A stretch of DNA of 64,000 nt, taken from the NCBI GenBank assembly GCA_902825775.1, contig CADECF010000004.1, positions 116,365-180,364 of the forward strand. The letters run 5' to 3'. A program made the translations under genes and the position numbers. Source of the stretch: an uncultured Lysobacteraceae bacterium (GTDB taxonomy: Bacteria; Pseudomonadota; Gammaproteobacteria; Xanthomonadales; Xanthomonadaceae). Below, in pieces: positions 36,559-46,015 of the stretch (positions are counted from its first letter, which is position 1; the number at the start of each line of letters is the position of its first letter). The notes below the pieces were generated by a model. It did not search any database and had not been told where the DNA came from. It worked only from the letters and a program-made list of their open reading frames with translations.

Positions 36559-38739
36559 ATGATTTCGTTCCTTTCCCGCGCACGGCGACGCCGATGCGCG
36601 CTGACTGCGGCCATAGCCTGGTCCTTGGCCGCTTCTAGCGCAGCCTATGCCGGCGATGTCTGCGATTTCGAAACGGCCGGCGAAGCCGGCGGCGGCGGCG
36701 CTGCGAGTGGCCTGAGCAATGCCTTGGCGTGCGGCGCCGGCAGTCAAGCCGCCGGCACCCGAAGCGTCGCCCTCGGCTCGGAGAGCAACGCCTTCGGCAA
36801 TTTCTCCGTGGCGGTCGGCGGGTTCGCGGAAGCCCTCGGCGTGCGTTCCGTCGCCGTAGGCATTTCGAGCCAGGCTTCCGGAAGCGAAAGCACCTCCGTC
36901 GGCGGGATCAGCGAAGCCTCCGGCGAACACGCATCGGCTTTCGGTGCGCACGCTACCGCCAGCGGCGACGGCAGTACGGCGGCCGGCAGCTACAGCGTGG
37001 CCAGCGGCGCGGGCAGTACGGCGCTGGGAGGCTGGCACGACGCCAACGGCGACGGTTCGTCCGATCCGGGGGAACTGACCCAGGCCACGGGCGATCGCGC
37101 CAGCGCTTTCGGCACCGGCGCCCGCGCACTATCGAACGACAGCACGGCCAGCGGTTATGCGAGCAACGCCAGCGCTTCCTTCGCCAGCGCGTACGGCGCG
37201 AGCAGCACCGCAGCCGCCGCCGCTACCGCAGTGGGCGCGTTGAGTTCGGCTTCGGGCGCGTCCAGCACCGCGACCGGCTTCTTCAGCAGCGCGAGCGGGC
37301 AGAACAGCGCGGCCTTCGGCGCGCAGGCCGTGGCCAGCGTCGACTACGCCACCGCGATCGGTTTCCAGAGCGAAGCCAGCGGACAGATCGCCACTGCGAT
37401 CGGCGCCGGCAGCATCGCCAGCGGGTCTTTGAGCACCACCCTCGGCACTCAGAGCAAAGCGACGGCCACAAGCAGCACGGCCGTCGGCGCGGCCAGCATC
37501 GCCAGCGCCTTGGCCAGCACCGCCATCGGCCAGAGCAGCGACGCGACCGCAGAGCGCAGCACAGCGGTCGGCGCCGGCAGCCAGGCCATCGCCGAGAACA
37601 GCGCCGCCTTCGGCTACGGCAGCGCCGCGAATTCCGTGGGCGCGGTGGCGCTGGGCGTGGACAGCCTCGCTGCGGAGAACAACACCATCGCACTGGGTTT
37701 TCAGAGCCGGGCGATCACCCACGACAGCGTCGCCATCGGCGCGTTCAGCACGGCCAGCGGCGATGGCAGCATCGCTATCGGCATGTCGAGCAGCGCCAGC
37801 CAGTTCCACGGCATCGCCATCGGCGAAGACAGCCAAAGCACAGGCATGAATGCGATAGCGCTGGGCGCGTCGTCGATCGCCGACGAAGCCCATACGGTCT
37901 CGATCGGCAATCAAGGCTATCAACGCCGGCTGGTGCATTTGGCGGACGGCATCGACGAGACCGACGCGGTCAACGTCTCGCAGTTGCACCCGTTCGCGAC
38001 CGCGCTCGGCGGCGGCGCGAATTTCGCCGGCGGCGTGTTCGCCGCGCCGACCTATTCGATCCAGGGCAGCGACTACCACGACGTGGGCGCTGCGTTCGCG
38101 GCGGTGGACAGCAAGCTCACCGACCTTTCGGGACAAGGCGGCATTCCTGGGCCGCAAGGTCCGGCCGGCCCGCAGGGTCCAGCAGGTGCGCAAGGTCCTG
38201 CCGGACCGCAGGGGCCGCAGGGCCCGGAAGGCCAAGGCGGCAATCCCTTGAGCGTGGCGTACCAGGATGCGGGCAAAACCGACATCCAGTTGGAAGGCGC
38301 AGGCGGCACCGTGATCGGCAATCTCGCCGCCGGCGCCGTGGCCGACGATGCGGTCAACAAAGGACAGATGGATGCCGGCGATGCGCAGACCCTGTCGTCG
38401 GCCAATACCTACACCGACAACAAGGTCGCGCAGATCGCAGGCTTCGCCGGCGAGATCGGCGCCTTCCGCAACGACGTCAACCAGCGCTTCGCGAACCAGG
38501 ACAAACGCATCAGCCGGATCGGCGCGATGGGCACCGCGATGGCGCAGATGACCGCCAGCGCCGCCGGCGTCCGCCAGCGCAACCGCCTGGCCGTGGGCAC
38601 CGGCGTACAAGCCGGCCACGCCGCCCTGGCGGTGGGTTATCAGCGCGCGGTCAACGACAACGCCACCTTCACCCTGGGCGGGGCCTTCAGCGGCAACGGC
38701 GAAGACACCGTCGGCATGGGCATGGGCATCGGTTGGTAA
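36559..38739 (+). CDS. Trimeric autotransporter adhesin (YadA-like) with collagen-like segment
   Basis: This 726-residue surface protein begins with a signal peptide (cut near residue 31). About 27 degenerate 14-residue head repeats of the Hep/Hag type (for example [15 protein letters not shown]) span residues 55-440. A YadA neck follows ([20 protein letters not shown] near 444), then a collagen-like GxY stretch at 529-561 ([15 protein letters not shown]), and a C-terminal coiled-coil stalk plus four-strand anchor at about 627-726 ending in Trp. It should form an outer-membrane trimer for adhesion. GGAG precedes the ATG at 36559. Confidence 0.92.
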   Translation: MISFLSRARRRRCALTAAIAWSLAASSAAYAGDVCDFETAGEAGGGGAASGLSNALACGAGSQAAGTRSVALGSESNAFGNFSVAVGGFAEALGVRSVAVGISSQASGSESTSVGGISEASGEHASAFGAHATASGDGSTAAGSYSVASGAGSTALGGWHDANGDGSSDPGELTQATGDRASAFGTGARALSNDSTASGYASNASASFASAYGASSTAAAAATAVGALSSASGASSTATGFFSSASGQNSAAFGAQAVASVDYATAIGFQSEASGQIATAIGAGSIASGSLSTTLGTQSKATATSSTAVGAASIASALASTAIGQSSDATAERSTAVGAGSQAIAENSAAFGYGSAANSVGAVALGVDSLAAENNTIALGFQSRAITHDSVAIGAFSTASGDGSIAIGMSSSASQFHGIAIGEDSQSTGMNAIALGASSIADEAHTVSIGNQGYQRRLVHLADGIDETDAVNVSQLHPFATALGGGANFAGGVFAAPTYSIQGSDYHDVGAAFAAVDSKLTDLSGQGGIPGPQGPAGPQGPAGAQGPAGPQGPQGPEGQGGNPLSVAYQDAGKTDIQLEGAGGTVIGNLAAGAVADDAVNKGQMDAGDAQTLSSANTYTDNKVAQIAGFAGEIGAFRNDVNQRFANQDKRISRIGAMGTAMAQMTASAAGVRQRNRLAVGTGVQAGHAALAVGYQRAVNDNATFTLGGAFSGNGEDTVGMGMGIGW

Positions 38740-38792
38740 CCGACCCTTTTCAAGCGTTGCGGACGCTCCACCACCCCGGAGCGTCCCCGGCA

Positions 38793-38828
38793 CGCCGCGC
38801 GGTGCTCCTGCCGCGCGGCGTTTTTTTT
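38793..38828 (+). terminator. Rho-independent terminator after the autotransporter gene
   Basis: A 10-bp perfect stem (CGCCGCGCGG with CCGCGCGGCG) closed by an 8-base loop is followed by eight T residues. It lies 54 bases after the adhesin stop. Confidence 0.9.
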
Positions 38829-38838
38829 GCGGGCCGGC

Positions 38839-39390
38839 TTACGCCAATTGCTGGTTCAACCAAGCGCGCGCGAAGCGCAGGTCGCGCTCGACGGTCGGGA
38901 TCGAGATGTCCAGTGCGCAAGCGATCTCCGAGTGTTCCATGCCGCCGAAATAAGCCATCTCCAGCCCGCGCGCGGCGCGCTCGTCGCGTTCGGCCAGCCG
39001 TTCGAGCGCCTGGTGCAGTGCGAGCACTTCCACTTCGGACGATTCTGCGCCCACGCGATCGGCATGCGACAGCGTCACGACCACCGCGTCGCTGCCGCGC
39101 TTGGCTGCTGCGCGGGCGCGCGCATGGTCCACCAGCACCGCGCGCATCTTCATCGATGCCAACGCGAAGAAATGGGCGCGGTCCTGCCAATCGATTTCGT
39201 TGCCGAACAGGCGCAGCATCGCCTCGTGCACCACCGCCGTGGGCTGCAGGGTTTCGCCGGCATGGCCGCGACGCATGCGCGCGGACGCCATGCCGCGCAA
39301 GGTGTCGTAGACCTGCTCGAGCAAGCGATCGCGCGAAGCGTTGTCGCCGCCGCGCCAATCGTGCAGCAATTGGGTGAAGTCGTCGCTCAT
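38839..39390 (-). CDS. ECF-subfamily RNA polymerase sigma factor (TIGR02999-like)
   Basis: This 183-residue sigma-70 family protein has region 2 with TLRGMASARMRR and QPTAVVHEAMLRLFG near residue 50, and region 4 with LEMAYFGGMEHSEIACALDI near 143 followed by PTVERDLRFARAWL. The LQPTAVVHEAMLRL motif is typical of the TIGR02999/ECF43-like group often linked to serine/threonine kinases. No kinase or anti-sigma gene is adjacent. It follows the 2OG-Fe oxygenase gene by 74 bases. Confidence 0.85.
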   Translation of the reverse strand: MSDDFTQLLHDWRGGDNASRDRLLEQVYDTLRGMASARMRRGHAGETLQPTAVVHEAMLRLFGNEIDWQDRAHFFALASMKMRAVLVDHARARAAAKRGSDAVVVTLSHADRVGAESSEVEVLALHQALERLAERDERAARGLEMAYFGGMEHSEIACALDISIPTVERDLRFARAWLNQQLA

Positions 39391-39464
39391 CCCCGCTCGA
39401 GCCGGCTGGTCTGGTTCGTATCCCGGCGAATCCTAGCCGAGCCGATGCGGCGGCGCCATGCGGC

Positions 39465-40202
39465 TCAGTCTTCGCCCTGGAAGGCGCCGGCGCGATAGGT
39501 CAGCACCAGCGTGTCGCGATGGCCTTCGCCCTGCAGCGGCTGGATCGGCGTGGATTCGTGGATCACGCGCGCATCGTCGAGCAGCAGCAGCGACCACGGC
39601 TCGGTCAGCGTGAAGCGCTGGCCGTTGGGGCCGGCCGCTTCGAATACGCGCGTCTCGCCGCCTTTGATGCCATGGCGTCCGATCAGGAAAACCGCGACGA
39701 AATCCACGCCGTCGCGATGCGCGCCTTCCGGCGTGGGCCGGCCGATGCCGTCGCTGGTATCGATACGGAACTGATGCGCCTCGACGTACCAGCGCGGCAC
39801 GTCGCGCATCGTCGAAAATTTCTCGCCCAGCGCGCGCAGCAAATGCGTCCATGCCGGATGCGCGACGACGGCGCCGGAAATCGGCTCGAACCAGCGGTGC
39901 ATGCCGCCATGCAGCGCGTTGTATTCCTGCGATTGCCAGTGCGCGCGATGCGGCACTCGTTCGACAGCCGCGGCATCGACCACGAAGCAGGAATGGCGGC
40001 GGCGACGGTAGTTGCCGCCGTCGCGCAGATAGTTATCGGGAACCAGATCGTTCCAGCTCGGCGTCAGCGCATCCAATGCCGCCAGCGGCTGGTCGCACAA
40101 CGTGCTGACCCCGTCCGGACTCAGCACCGCATAGCCGCGTTCGCGCAAGGCTGGCAAGACGGCGTCGGCCGGCGTGAACGGAGCGGAAAAGACGGCGACC
40201 AT
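39465..40202 (-). CDS. 2OG-Fe(II) dioxygenase family protein
   Basis: This 245-residue oxygenase resembles the PF10014-type 2OG-Fe dioxygenases. A facial triad is readable as HRD (His162, Asp164) in PEGAHRDGVDFV and a distal His215 in DARVIHEST, with a possible 2OG-binding Arg in DTLVLTYRAG near the C-terminus. Start at 40202 was chosen because upstream sequence falls in a repeat. Members of this family hydroxylate free amino acids; the substrate here is unknown. Confidence 0.8.
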   Translation of the reverse strand: MVAVFSAPFTPADAVLPALRERGYAVLSPDGVSTLCDQPLAALDALTPSWNDLVPDNYLRDGGNYRRRRHSCFVVDAAAVERVPHRAHWQSQEYNALHGGMHRWFEPISGAVVAHPAWTHLLRALGEKFSTMRDVPRWYVEAHQFRIDTSDGIGRPTPEGAHRDGVDFVAVFLIGRHGIKGGETRVFEAAGPNGQRFTLTEPWSLLLLDDARVIHESTPIQPLQGEGHRDTLVLTYRAGAFQGED

Positions 40203-40368
40203 GGCGGCGGGGTTCGACTCCGGAAGGCGACGCCGCCGGGTTGCGCGGCGGCGGCGGATGCGCGGCATCGTACGGAGATGACGCGACGCGGGCAAACCGT
40301 GTCGTGAGCTGGCAAAAAGCGAAGGACCCGCTCGCGCGAGGCGGTTCGCCATGCCGCGAGCCGTTTCT

Positions 40369-40451
40369 GTGGGAGCGGCTTCAGCCGCGAGCTCTTTCCC
40401 CAAAATGCTACGGCCGGATGCAAGAGCTCGCGGCTGAAGCCGCTCCCACAA
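40369..40451. repeat. Inverted pair of family A repeats
   Basis: A forward copy and an inverted copy face each other across a 30-base spacer, between the 2OG-Fe oxygenase start and the stop of the small secreted protein. The inverted copy ends 17 bases before that stop, so it may serve as its transcription end. Confidence 0.8.
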
Positions 40452-40467
40452 GACCTACAGCAGCGAC

Positions 40468-40698
40468 TTAGGCGATGTATTCCCGATAGACCAGACTGCC
40501 TTCCACGCCGTTATTGGCGTCGCTGCCCGGGCATTGCCGATTGCCGACGTAACGCCTTTCCCAGGTCTGCGAGCCGCCGTTTTCCTGATAGCCGCAGAAC
40601 GTGGTCCCAGCGCCTGCGGACGCGTTGCCGGCGACTCCGAACGTCATCACCAAGCCGGCGACGACCGCGGCTGCGCTCAAGCAAAGGTTGGTTTTCAT
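40468..40698 (-). CDS. Small secreted protein of unknown function
   Basis: This 76-residue protein has a signal peptide (MKTNLCLSAAAVVAGLVMTF, cut after NASA near residue 28), leaving a mature product of about 48 residues with two cysteines (FCGYQENGG and NRQCPGSD) that could pair. A GGAGG lies about ten bases before the ATG. No family is recognised. The 300 bases upstream to the tRNA hold only the tRNA terminator and no gene. Confidence 0.7.
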   Translation of the reverse strand: MKTNLCLSAAAVVAGLVMTFGVAGNASAGAGTTFCGYQENGGSQTWERRYVGNRQCPGSDANNGVEGSLVYREYIA

Positions 40699-40909
40699 TC
40701 CGATTCCCTCCGAATCAAAGGCGGGACGATCGTTTGCGAAAGTCCCATCGATGGCGATGCCGGCGGACGCTTGCCGGATCCGATGCCGAAGCCCGGTCCA
40801 TCATGCGTCGTTATCGGATGGCGAAGTCCCGCCGGACAATGACCGCGCTGCATGCGCGGCGGAGAAAAACCTAACACACCCGCGCGCGAGCGACCGCGAC
40901 GCGACGCGC

Positions 40910-40941
40910 AAAAAAGAAAGCCCGCACGAGGCGGGCTTTCG
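40910..40941 (-). terminator. Rho-independent terminator after tRNA-Gln
   Basis: On the minus strand the sequence GAAAGCCCGCCTCGTGCGGGCTTTC folds into a 10-bp stem and is followed by six T residues. It lies 57 bases past the tRNA 3' end. Confidence 0.88.
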
Positions 40942-40998
40942 TAACAGCGTTGCGCGATGCCGGCATCGGCTGTCGCGCTCGCATCGGCGACTTTGAAA

Positions 40999-41073
40999 TG
41001 GCAGCCCCGGATGGATTCGAACCACCGAATGCCTGAGTCAGAGTCAGGTGCCTTACCGCTTGGCGACGGGGCT
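40999..41073 (-). tRNA. tRNA-Gln (anticodon CUG)
   Basis: A complete 75-nt cloverleaf is readable: acceptor AGCCCCG pairing with CGGGGCU, D-arm with AAGCGGTAAGGC, anticodon stem CCTGA/TCAGG with loop CTCTGAC (anticodon CTG), T-loop GGTTCGAATCC, discriminator G and an encoded CCA. It lies 44 bases after rpsI on the same strand, with a CGCGGCG/CGCCGCG hairpin between, and is followed by a strong terminator. Confidence 0.97.
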
Positions 41074-41117
41074 GTAGGACGCGGCGATTGTAACGCCGCG
41101 GCCGTGGAACAGGCGAA

Positions 41118-41510
41118 TCAGCGCTTAGAGAACTGAGTGGCGCGACGCGCTTTGTGCAGACCGACCTTCTTGCGCTCCACTTCGCGCGCGTCGCGGGTCA
41201 TGAACCCGGCCTTGCGCAGCGGCGACTTCAGCGACTCGTCGTACTCGACCAGCGCGCGGGCGATGCCCAAGCGGATCGCACCGGCCTGGCCGGTGGTGCC
41301 GCCGCCGATGGCGGTGACGACGATGTCGAACTTGTCGGTCATCTGGGTGAGCTCGAGCGGCTGGCGCACGATCATGCGCGCGGTCTCGCGGCCGAAGAAC
41401 TCGTCCAGCGGACGGTCGTTGACGGTGATGTTGCCGCTGCCCTTACGCAGGAACACGCGGGCGGTGGAGGACTTGCGGCGGCCAGTGCCGTAATTTTGGG
41501 TGATTGCCAT
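41118..41510 (-). CDS. rpsI: 30S ribosomal protein S9
   Basis: This 130-residue protein matches S9: [14 protein letters not shown] near residue 8, [19 protein letters not shown] near 68 and the basic C-terminus [17 protein letters not shown] that reaches the ribosomal P site. The start at 41510 gives the normal length; the longer frame upstream is a shadow of rplM. It follows rplM by two bases in the conserved L13-S9 operon. Confidence 0.98.
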   Translation of the reverse strand: MAITQNYGTGRRKSSTARVFLRKGSGNITVNDRPLDEFFGRETARMIVRQPLELTQMTDKFDIVVTAIGGGTTGQAGAIRLGIARALVEYDESLKSPLRKAGFMTRDAREVERKKVGLHKARRATQFSKR

Positions 41511-41512
41511 GA

Positions 41513-41941
41513 TCAGATATCCAGGACTTGCGGCTGCTGGGCGGTATGCGGGTGCTCGGAGCCTTTGTAGACCTTGAGCTTGCGGTACATGGCGCGGCCG
41601 AGCGGATTCTTCGGCAGCATGCCTTTCACGGCGATCTCGATGACGCGCTCGGGGTGGCGATCCAGCGCCTGCGCCAGCGTCTCGGTCTTCAGGTTGCCGA
41701 TATAACCGGTGAACCGGTGATACAGCTTGTCGGCCAGCTTGTTGCCGGTGACGTGGATCTTTTCCGCGTTGATCACGACGATGTAATCGCCGGTGTCGAC
41801 GTGCGGGGTGTAGACGGGCTTGTGCTTGCCGCGCAGACGGCGGGCGAGCTCGGAACTCAAGCGGCCCAGGGTCTTGCCGGTAGCGTCGACGAGGTACCAG
41901 TCGCGCTGGACGGTCTCGGACTTGGCGGTGAATGTCTTCAT
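41513..41941 (-). CDS. rplM: 50S ribosomal protein L13
   Basis: This 142-residue protein has L13 features: [19 protein letters not shown] at the start, [20 protein letters not shown] near residue 22, [20 protein letters not shown] near 50 and [19 protein letters not shown] near 107. The start at 41941 was chosen over an upstream extension because it gives the family N-terminus. It heads the rplM-rpsI operon. Confidence 0.98.
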   Translation of the reverse strand: MKTFTAKSETVQRDWYLVDATGKTLGRLSSELARRLRGKHKPVYTPHVDTGDYIVVINAEKIHVTGNKLADKLYHRFTGYIGNLKTETLAQALDRHPERVIEIAVKGMLPKNPLGRAMYRKLKVYKGSEHPHTAQQPQVLDI

Positions 41942-42076
41942 GACGAACTCTGTTCTCGGTGTTTGGTCGGGCTGATTCCGGCAGGAACCTGACGGAATTT
42001 TGCCTCGCGTTGTGAATTGCGGGAACGCAAGAGCGGAAATGATACCGGCCGGGCCTGTCCGCCGCAACCCGACCCC

Positions 42077-42155
42077 GTAGCCCGGGTAAGGCCGAAGGCC
42101 GCACCCGGGGTGGTGTCGGGTCCCGGGTGCGGCCTTCGGCCTTACCCGGGCTACC
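42077..42155. repeat. Inverted repeat pair (family D, GTAGCCCGGGTAAGG)
   Basis: Two arms, GTAGCCCGGGTAAGGCCGAA and its exact inverse complement, face each other across about 17 bases and could form a perfect stem of some 30 bp. The pair separates the divergent rplM and coq7 genes, ending about 32 bases before the coq7 ATG. Confidence 0.85.
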
Positions 42156-42186
42156 GCTGGACGGCTATTGGCGGGAACATATCCCC

Positions 42187-42825
42187 ATGAACCGTCTGCA
42201 GACCCCCCTAGATCTCTTCATAAGCGAGTCCCAACGCGCCCTGGAGACCGTTTTCGGCAATCCGCCGGCCACCCGTCCCAATCCGGCCGCCGATACGGCC
42301 GACGTCGAATTGGACGAGGAAGAACGCCGCCATGCCGCCGGCCTGATGCGGATCAACCACGTCGGCGAAATCTGCGCCCAGGCCCTGTACAGCGGGCAGG
42401 CCGCAGTCGCACGCGATCCTGCGACGCGCGAGCACCTGCTCGAAGCAGCGCAGGAGGAAACCGATCACCTGGCCTGGTGCGCGGATCGGCTGCGCGAACT
42501 CGACAGCCGCCCCAGCCTGTTCAATCCGGTCTGGTATGCCGGCAGCTACGCGATAGGCGCACTGGCCGGCTTGCGCGGCGACGGCTGGAACCTGGGTTTC
42601 GTGGTCGAGACCGAACGTCAGGTCGAGGCGCACCTGGACGAACATCTGCAGACGCTGCCCCCGGCCGACCTGCGCAGCCGCGATATCCTGCGCACGATGA
42701 AGGCAGACGAAGCCCGCCACGCCGACAACGCCGAACAGGCCGGCGCGCGGATCCTGCCGCAGCCGGTGCCGACGATCATGGCGGCGGCGTCGAAGCTGAT
42801 GAAGGCGGTGGCGTACCGCTTTTGA
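42187..42825 (+). CDS. coq7: 2-polyprenyl-3-methyl-6-methoxy-1,4-benzoquinone monooxygenase (Coq7)
   Basis: This 212-residue di-iron hydroxylase carries out a late ring hydroxylation in ubiquinone synthesis, in place of UbiF. The diiron ligands are seen in [14 protein letters not shown] near residue 55, EETDHLAWC (ExxH) near 96, the [12 protein letters not shown] helix near 143 and [13 protein letters not shown] (ExxH) near 179. The start at 42187 gives the expected N-terminus; frames beginning upstream run through the family D repeat. Confidence 0.93.
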   Translation: MNRLQTPLDLFISESQRALETVFGNPPATRPNPAADTADVELDEEERRHAAGLMRINHVGEICAQALYSGQAAVARDPATREHLLEAAQEETDHLAWCADRLRELDSRPSLFNPVWYAGSYAIGALAGLRGDGWNLGFVVETERQVEAHLDEHLQTLPPADLRSRDILRTMKADEARHADNAEQAGARILPQPVPTIMAAASKLMKAVAYRF

Positions 42826-42830
42826 CGTTG

Positions 42831-42953
42831 CCCCCTTTGGAAAAGGGGGCGGATCGCCCGAAGGGCGATTTGCTTTTGATCTTGATCCGCTTCTGCCTGG
42901 TTGAAAAGCAAAAGCAAATCCCCCTTGCCCCCCTTTTTTCGAAGGGGGAAACA
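42831..42953. repeat. Inverted repeat (family G, CCCCCTTTGGAAAAGGGGG)
   Basis: A pair of arms, one at 42831-42885 and its rough inverse at 42905-42953, fills the gap between convergent coq7 and speD. It includes the motif GCGGATCGCCCGAAGGGCGAT, itself a small hairpin. The stem could terminate transcription from both sides. Confidence 0.7.
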
Positions 42954-42964
42954 GCGAGGGCAGA

Positions 42965-43756
42965 TCACTCGACCAAGTTGCGGCCGTGGAACAGCTCTTC
43001 GATCTCGCGCTTGAGCAGCGTCTCGATCTTCATCCGGTCTTTGAACGAGAGGTTCTTGGCCTTTTCCTCGAACAGGTACTGGTCCAGGTCGAAGTCCTTC
43101 AGGTGCATCTTGGTGTGGAAGATGTTTTCCTGATAGACGTTCACGTCCAGCATTTCGTAACGCGACTTGACGTTCTTGGCCAGGAAATCCTGGATCGAAT
43201 TGATCTTGTGGTCGATGTAGTGCTTCTTGCCCTTGATGTCGCGGGTGAAGCCGCGCACGCGGTAGTCCATCACCACGATATCCGATTCCAAGCTTTCGAT
43301 CAGATAGTTCAACGCCTTCAACGGCGAGATCACGCCGCAGGTCGCCACGTCGATGTCGGCGCGGAAGGTGGCGATGCCGTGCTGCGGGTGCGTCTCGGGA
43401 TAGGTGTGGACGGTGATGTGGCTCTTGTCCAAATGCGCGACCACGGCGTCCGAGATTACGCCTTTGGCGGCCGACTTCTCGATCACCGGCTGCTCGCTGA
43501 TCAGGATCGTCACCGAGGCGCCCTGCGGATCGTAATCCTGGCGGGCGATGTTGAGGATGTTGGCGCCGATGATGTCGGCCACGTCCGTCAGGATCTGGGT
43601 GAGCCGGTCGGCGTTGTATTCCTCATCGATGTACTCGATGTAACGCTGGCGCTCCTCCTCGGACACGGCGTAGCACACGTCGTAGATATTGAACGAGAGC
43701 GCTTTGGTGAGGTTGTTGAAGCCTTGCAGCTTCAGGCGCGGCAGTGGCTTGACCAC
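42965..43756 (-). CDS. speD: S-adenosylmethionine decarboxylase proenzyme
   Basis: SpeD makes decarboxylated SAM, the aminopropyl donor for spermidine. The 263-residue protein matches the E. coli type: [20 protein letters not shown] at the N-terminus and the self-cleavage site at Lys111-Ser112 in [16 protein letters not shown], where Ser becomes the pyruvoyl group. GTG at 43756 was chosen as start because it gives this N-terminus and has GGGGGA nine bases upstream; the 28-residue extension is not conserved. Confidence 0.95.
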   Translation of the reverse strand: MVKPLPRLKLQGFNNLTKALSFNIYDVCYAVSEEERQRYIEYIDEEYNADRLTQILTDVADIIGANILNIARQDYDPQGASVTILISEQPVIEKSAAKGVISDAVVAHLDKSHITVHTYPETHPQHGIATFRADIDVATCGVISPLKALNYLIESLESDIVVMDYRVRGFTRDIKGKKHYIDHKINSIQDFLAKNVKSRYEMLDVNVYQENIFHTKMHLKDFDLDQYLFEEKAKNLSFKDRMKIETLLKREIEELFHGRNLVE

Positions 43757-43898
43757 GGCGGTCGTCCCCCGATCAGGGCTGGCGAAGAAGGGCGCGATTA
43801 TGAGGCAAACCGCCCATCGGCGATATCGTCCATGGCACAAAGTTTGCTGTGCGCTTGTTCAGGCCCTAAGCTTCGGGCTTCACCGACCTGTCTAAGCC

Positions 43899-44585
43899 AT
43901 GAACCAGTCCCCCGCACTGTCGTTCCCCACGCTGCGCCAAGCCGCCAGCCCCCTTCAGCTGGACGCCGCTTCTCTCGAGCGCTTCCTCGCCCACTGCCAC
44001 CTGCGCCGCTATCCGTCGCGCACGGAGGTGTTCCGCCCCGGCGATCCGGCCGGCACCATGTATTACGTGGTCAACGGCTCGGTGAGCATCATCACCGAGG
44101 ACGACGACCGCGAGCTGGTGCTGGGCTATTTCGGCACCGGCGAGTTCGTCGGCGAGATGGGCCTGTTCATCGAAACCGACCAGCGCGAGGTGATGCTGCG
44201 CACCCGCACCCAGTGCGAGCTGGCCGAAATCAGTTACGAGCGCCTCTACCAGTTGATCGTCGGTCCGCTGGCCCAGGACGCGGCCAAGCTGATGTTCGCG
44301 ATCGGCAAGCAGCTGTCGCGGCGCCTGCTGGACACCAGCCGCAAAGCCGGACGCCTGGCCTTCCTGGACGTCAGCGACCGCATCATCCGCACCCTGCACG
44401 ATCTGGCCAAAGAGCCCGAGGCGATGAGCCACCCGCAAGGCACCCAACTGCGCGTATCGCGGCAGGAGCTGGCGCGCTTGGTCGGCTGCTCGCGCGAGAT
44501 GGCCGGACGCGTGCTGAAGAAGCTGCAGATCGACGGCAAGCTGCACGCCCGCGGCAAGACCGTCGTGTTGTACGGAACCCGCTGA
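43899..44585 (+). CDS. clp: Clp, CRP-family transcriptional regulator
   Basis: This 228-residue protein is the xanthomonad CAP-like protein Clp. A cyclic-nucleotide-binding-like jelly roll (GDPAGTMYYVVNGSVSII near residue 47, GEFVGEMGLFIETDQREVML near 81) is joined by a long dimer helix to a helix-turn-helix (VSRQELARLVGCSREMAGRV near 182). In Xanthomonas and Lysobacter, Clp controls extracellular enzymes and exopolysaccharide and is antagonised by c-di-GMP. A GNAT gene starts five bases after its stop. Confidence 0.92.
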   Translation: MNQSPALSFPTLRQAASPLQLDAASLERFLAHCHLRRYPSRTEVFRPGDPAGTMYYVVNGSVSIITEDDDRELVLGYFGTGEFVGEMGLFIETDQREVMLRTRTQCELAEISYERLYQLIVGPLAQDAAKLMFAIGKQLSRRLLDTSRKAGRLAFLDVSDRIIRTLHDLAKEPEAMSHPQGTQLRVSRQELARLVGCSREMAGRVLKKLQIDGKLHARGKTVVLYGTR

Positions 44586-44589
44586 ACCC

Positions 44590-45060
44590 ATGGCGGAGCA
44601 TTTCGCTCCGCGCGGGCGCCTGCCGGAGGCCGACCTCCGCAGCGCGTCTTTGATGGATGCGGACGACGTGGCCGCCCTGCTCTCCGAGCTGGGCTATCCC
44701 TGCGATACCGCCGATGCGGCGCAGCGTATCGCCGCGATCACCGAGAACGACCGTCAGGCTTTGGTGGTCGCACGTTGCGATGGCGTGGTCTGCGGCCTGG
44801 TCGCGCTGGATTTCATGTACTACCTGCCGCTGGACACCACCACCTGCCGCATCACCGCGCTGGTGGTGACCTCGTCGGCGCAAGGCCAGGGCCTGGGTCG
44901 CCAATTGCTGCGCGAGGCCGAACGCCGCGCCCGCGTCGCCGGGGCCGCGCGGCTGGAACTCACCAGCGGCTCGCAGCGCACCGACGCGCACAAGTTCTAC
45001 AAAGACAACGGCTACAGCGACGGCACCTTGCGCTTCATCAAGCGCCTCGGCGCGGCCTGA
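44590..45060 (+). CDS. GNAT family N-acetyltransferase
   Basis: This 156-residue protein shows the acetyl-CoA binding motif ALVVTSSAQGQGLGRQLLRE near residue 95 (V-x-x-x-x-Q/R-G-x-G pattern) and the C-terminal HKFYKDNGYSDG loop. The gene begins five bases after clp, so both are likely co-transcribed. The acceptor substrate is unknown. Confidence 0.87.
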   Translation: MAEHFAPRGRLPEADLRSASLMDADDVAALLSELGYPCDTADAAQRIAAITENDRQALVVARCDGVVCGLVALDFMYYLPLDTTTCRITALVVTSSAQGQGLGRQLLREAERRARVAGAARLELTSGSQRTDAHKFYKDNGYSDGTLRFIKRLGAA

Positions 45061-45067
45061 CAAAACC

Positions 45068-45154
45068 GTAGGGTGGGCCTTGGCCCACCATCGCGACTTC
45101 GCACATTCGCCGCGATCACCCGGCGAGGCGACGGTGGGTCAAGGCCCACCTATC
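45068..45154. repeat. Inverted repeat pair (family F, GTAGGGTGGGCCTTGGCCCACC)
   Basis: A forward palindromic copy at 45068-45091 and an inverted copy (GGTGGGTCAAGGCCCACC) at 45133-45150 lie between the convergent GNAT and HAD genes. Confidence 0.8.
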
Positions 45155-45157
45155 AGT

Positions 45158-45190
45158 GTCATCCCGAGCGTAGCGAGGGATCTGCTTCCC
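45158..45190. repeat. Single repeat GTCATCCCGAGCGTAGCGAG (family H)
   Basis: This short element, with the internal palindrome CCCGAGCGTAGCGAGGG, follows directly on the family F pair. A similar sequence type is common in intergenic regions of many proteobacteria. Confidence 0.6.
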
Positions 45191-45239
45191 GTCCCAGCGC
45201 AGTAGTAGGTCACTCGCCGCGCTGTCGGGATAAGAGCGG

Positions 45240-45270
45240 AAAAGCTCGCGGCTGAAGCCGCTCCCACGAA
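45240..45270. repeat. Single family A repeat
   Basis: One inverted copy (AGCTCGCGGCTGAAGCCGCT) stands alone 14 bases before the HAD stop codon, completing a run of three unrelated repeat types within 210 bases. Confidence 0.75.
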
Positions 45271-45283
45271 GAGCGGCATCGGG

Positions 45284-46015
45284 TCAGGCTTTCGCAGCCG
45301 CCACCGGCTCGCCCGCGCGCTCGCGACAGCCCCAGTTGAGGATCGGCGTACCCGGCGGCAGCACGCGCCGGAACATGTCGACGCGACCGGGCTTGGGATT
45401 GACCACCACCGGGTGTTTGGCGATCCGCAACAAAGGCAGATCCGCGCTGCTGTCGCTGTAGGCGACCGCCACCTGGTCGTAGCCCGCGTCCCAGATCATT
45501 CGCACTTTGTTCCGCGCGTGGCAATGCTGCGCGGTCACCAATCCGCCCAGGAAGGGCTTGCCGATGCTGCCGATCACCGGCAGATCTTCGTGCGCCACGA
45601 AGTCGAGGATGGCCCGCGCCAGCTCCGGCGGCGCGCCGGTCGCGATGACCACGCGGTCGCCGTCGACGCGATGATGGTGCAGCACTTCCAACGCGACCGG
45701 CAGCAGGCGGGCGCGGATCTTCTTCGCGTTGGCCTGCACGTAATCGTCGATCAAGTCGTCGAAATCGCGCCGCCGGTGCAGGCCGAAGGTGCCGATCCAC
45801 AGAAAACCGGAAACGCCGCGCCGGCGCGTCGGCAACCAGGCCACCATCGGCAGCAGCAACGGCGCGGCCAGCAAGGCGGCCAGTTTGCGCAGCGGATGGC
45901 GTCGGATCAGCCAGGCCACCATATGGCTGCCGGAATCGCCGTCGTACAGCGTGTGATCGAAGTCGAATACCACCAGCGGCCGGTACGGGACCGCGGTCTC
46001 GGCGAAAGCGCTCAT
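45284..46015 (-). CDS. HAD-IB family phosphatase
   Basis: This 243-residue hydrolase has the nucleophile motif [18 protein letters not shown] (DxDxT) at about residues 15-32, the second motif [12 protein letters not shown] near 122 and the acidic third motif [13 protein letters not shown] near 185. A hydrophobic stretch near residues 45-60 fits the membrane-facing cap of PSPase-like relatives that dephosphorylate lipids or small molecules. The ATG overlaps the trpC stop (ATGA), so it is the last gene of the trp cluster. Confidence 0.85.
   Translation of the reverse strand: MSAFAETAVPYRPLVVFDFDHTLYDGDSGSHMVAWLIRRHPLRKLAALLAAPLLLPMVAWLPTRRRGVSGFLWIGTFGLHRRRDFDDLIDDYVQANAKKIRARLLPVALEVLHHHRVDGDRVVIATGAPPELARAILDFVAHEDLPVIGSIGKPFLGGLVTAQHCHARNKVRMIWDAGYDQVAVAYSDSSADLPLLRIAKHPVVVNPKPGRVDMFRRVLPPGTPILNWGCRERAGEPVAAAKA

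Noticed and set aside
37129-38793. Minus-strand 554-codon frame across the adhesin gene
   Set aside because: The repetitive adhesin sequence opens frames on the opposite strand; the plus-strand protein has signal peptide, neck and anchor.
40999-41073. tRNA-Gln as an integration site for a mobile element
   Set aside because: No integrase, direct repeat of the tRNA 3' end or foreign gene block lies beside it.
43835-43852. GCACA-N8-TGTGC palindrome between speD and clp as a Clp autoregulatory site
   Set aside because: The arms are in the opposite order to the TGTGA-N6-TCACA consensus and the spacing differs.
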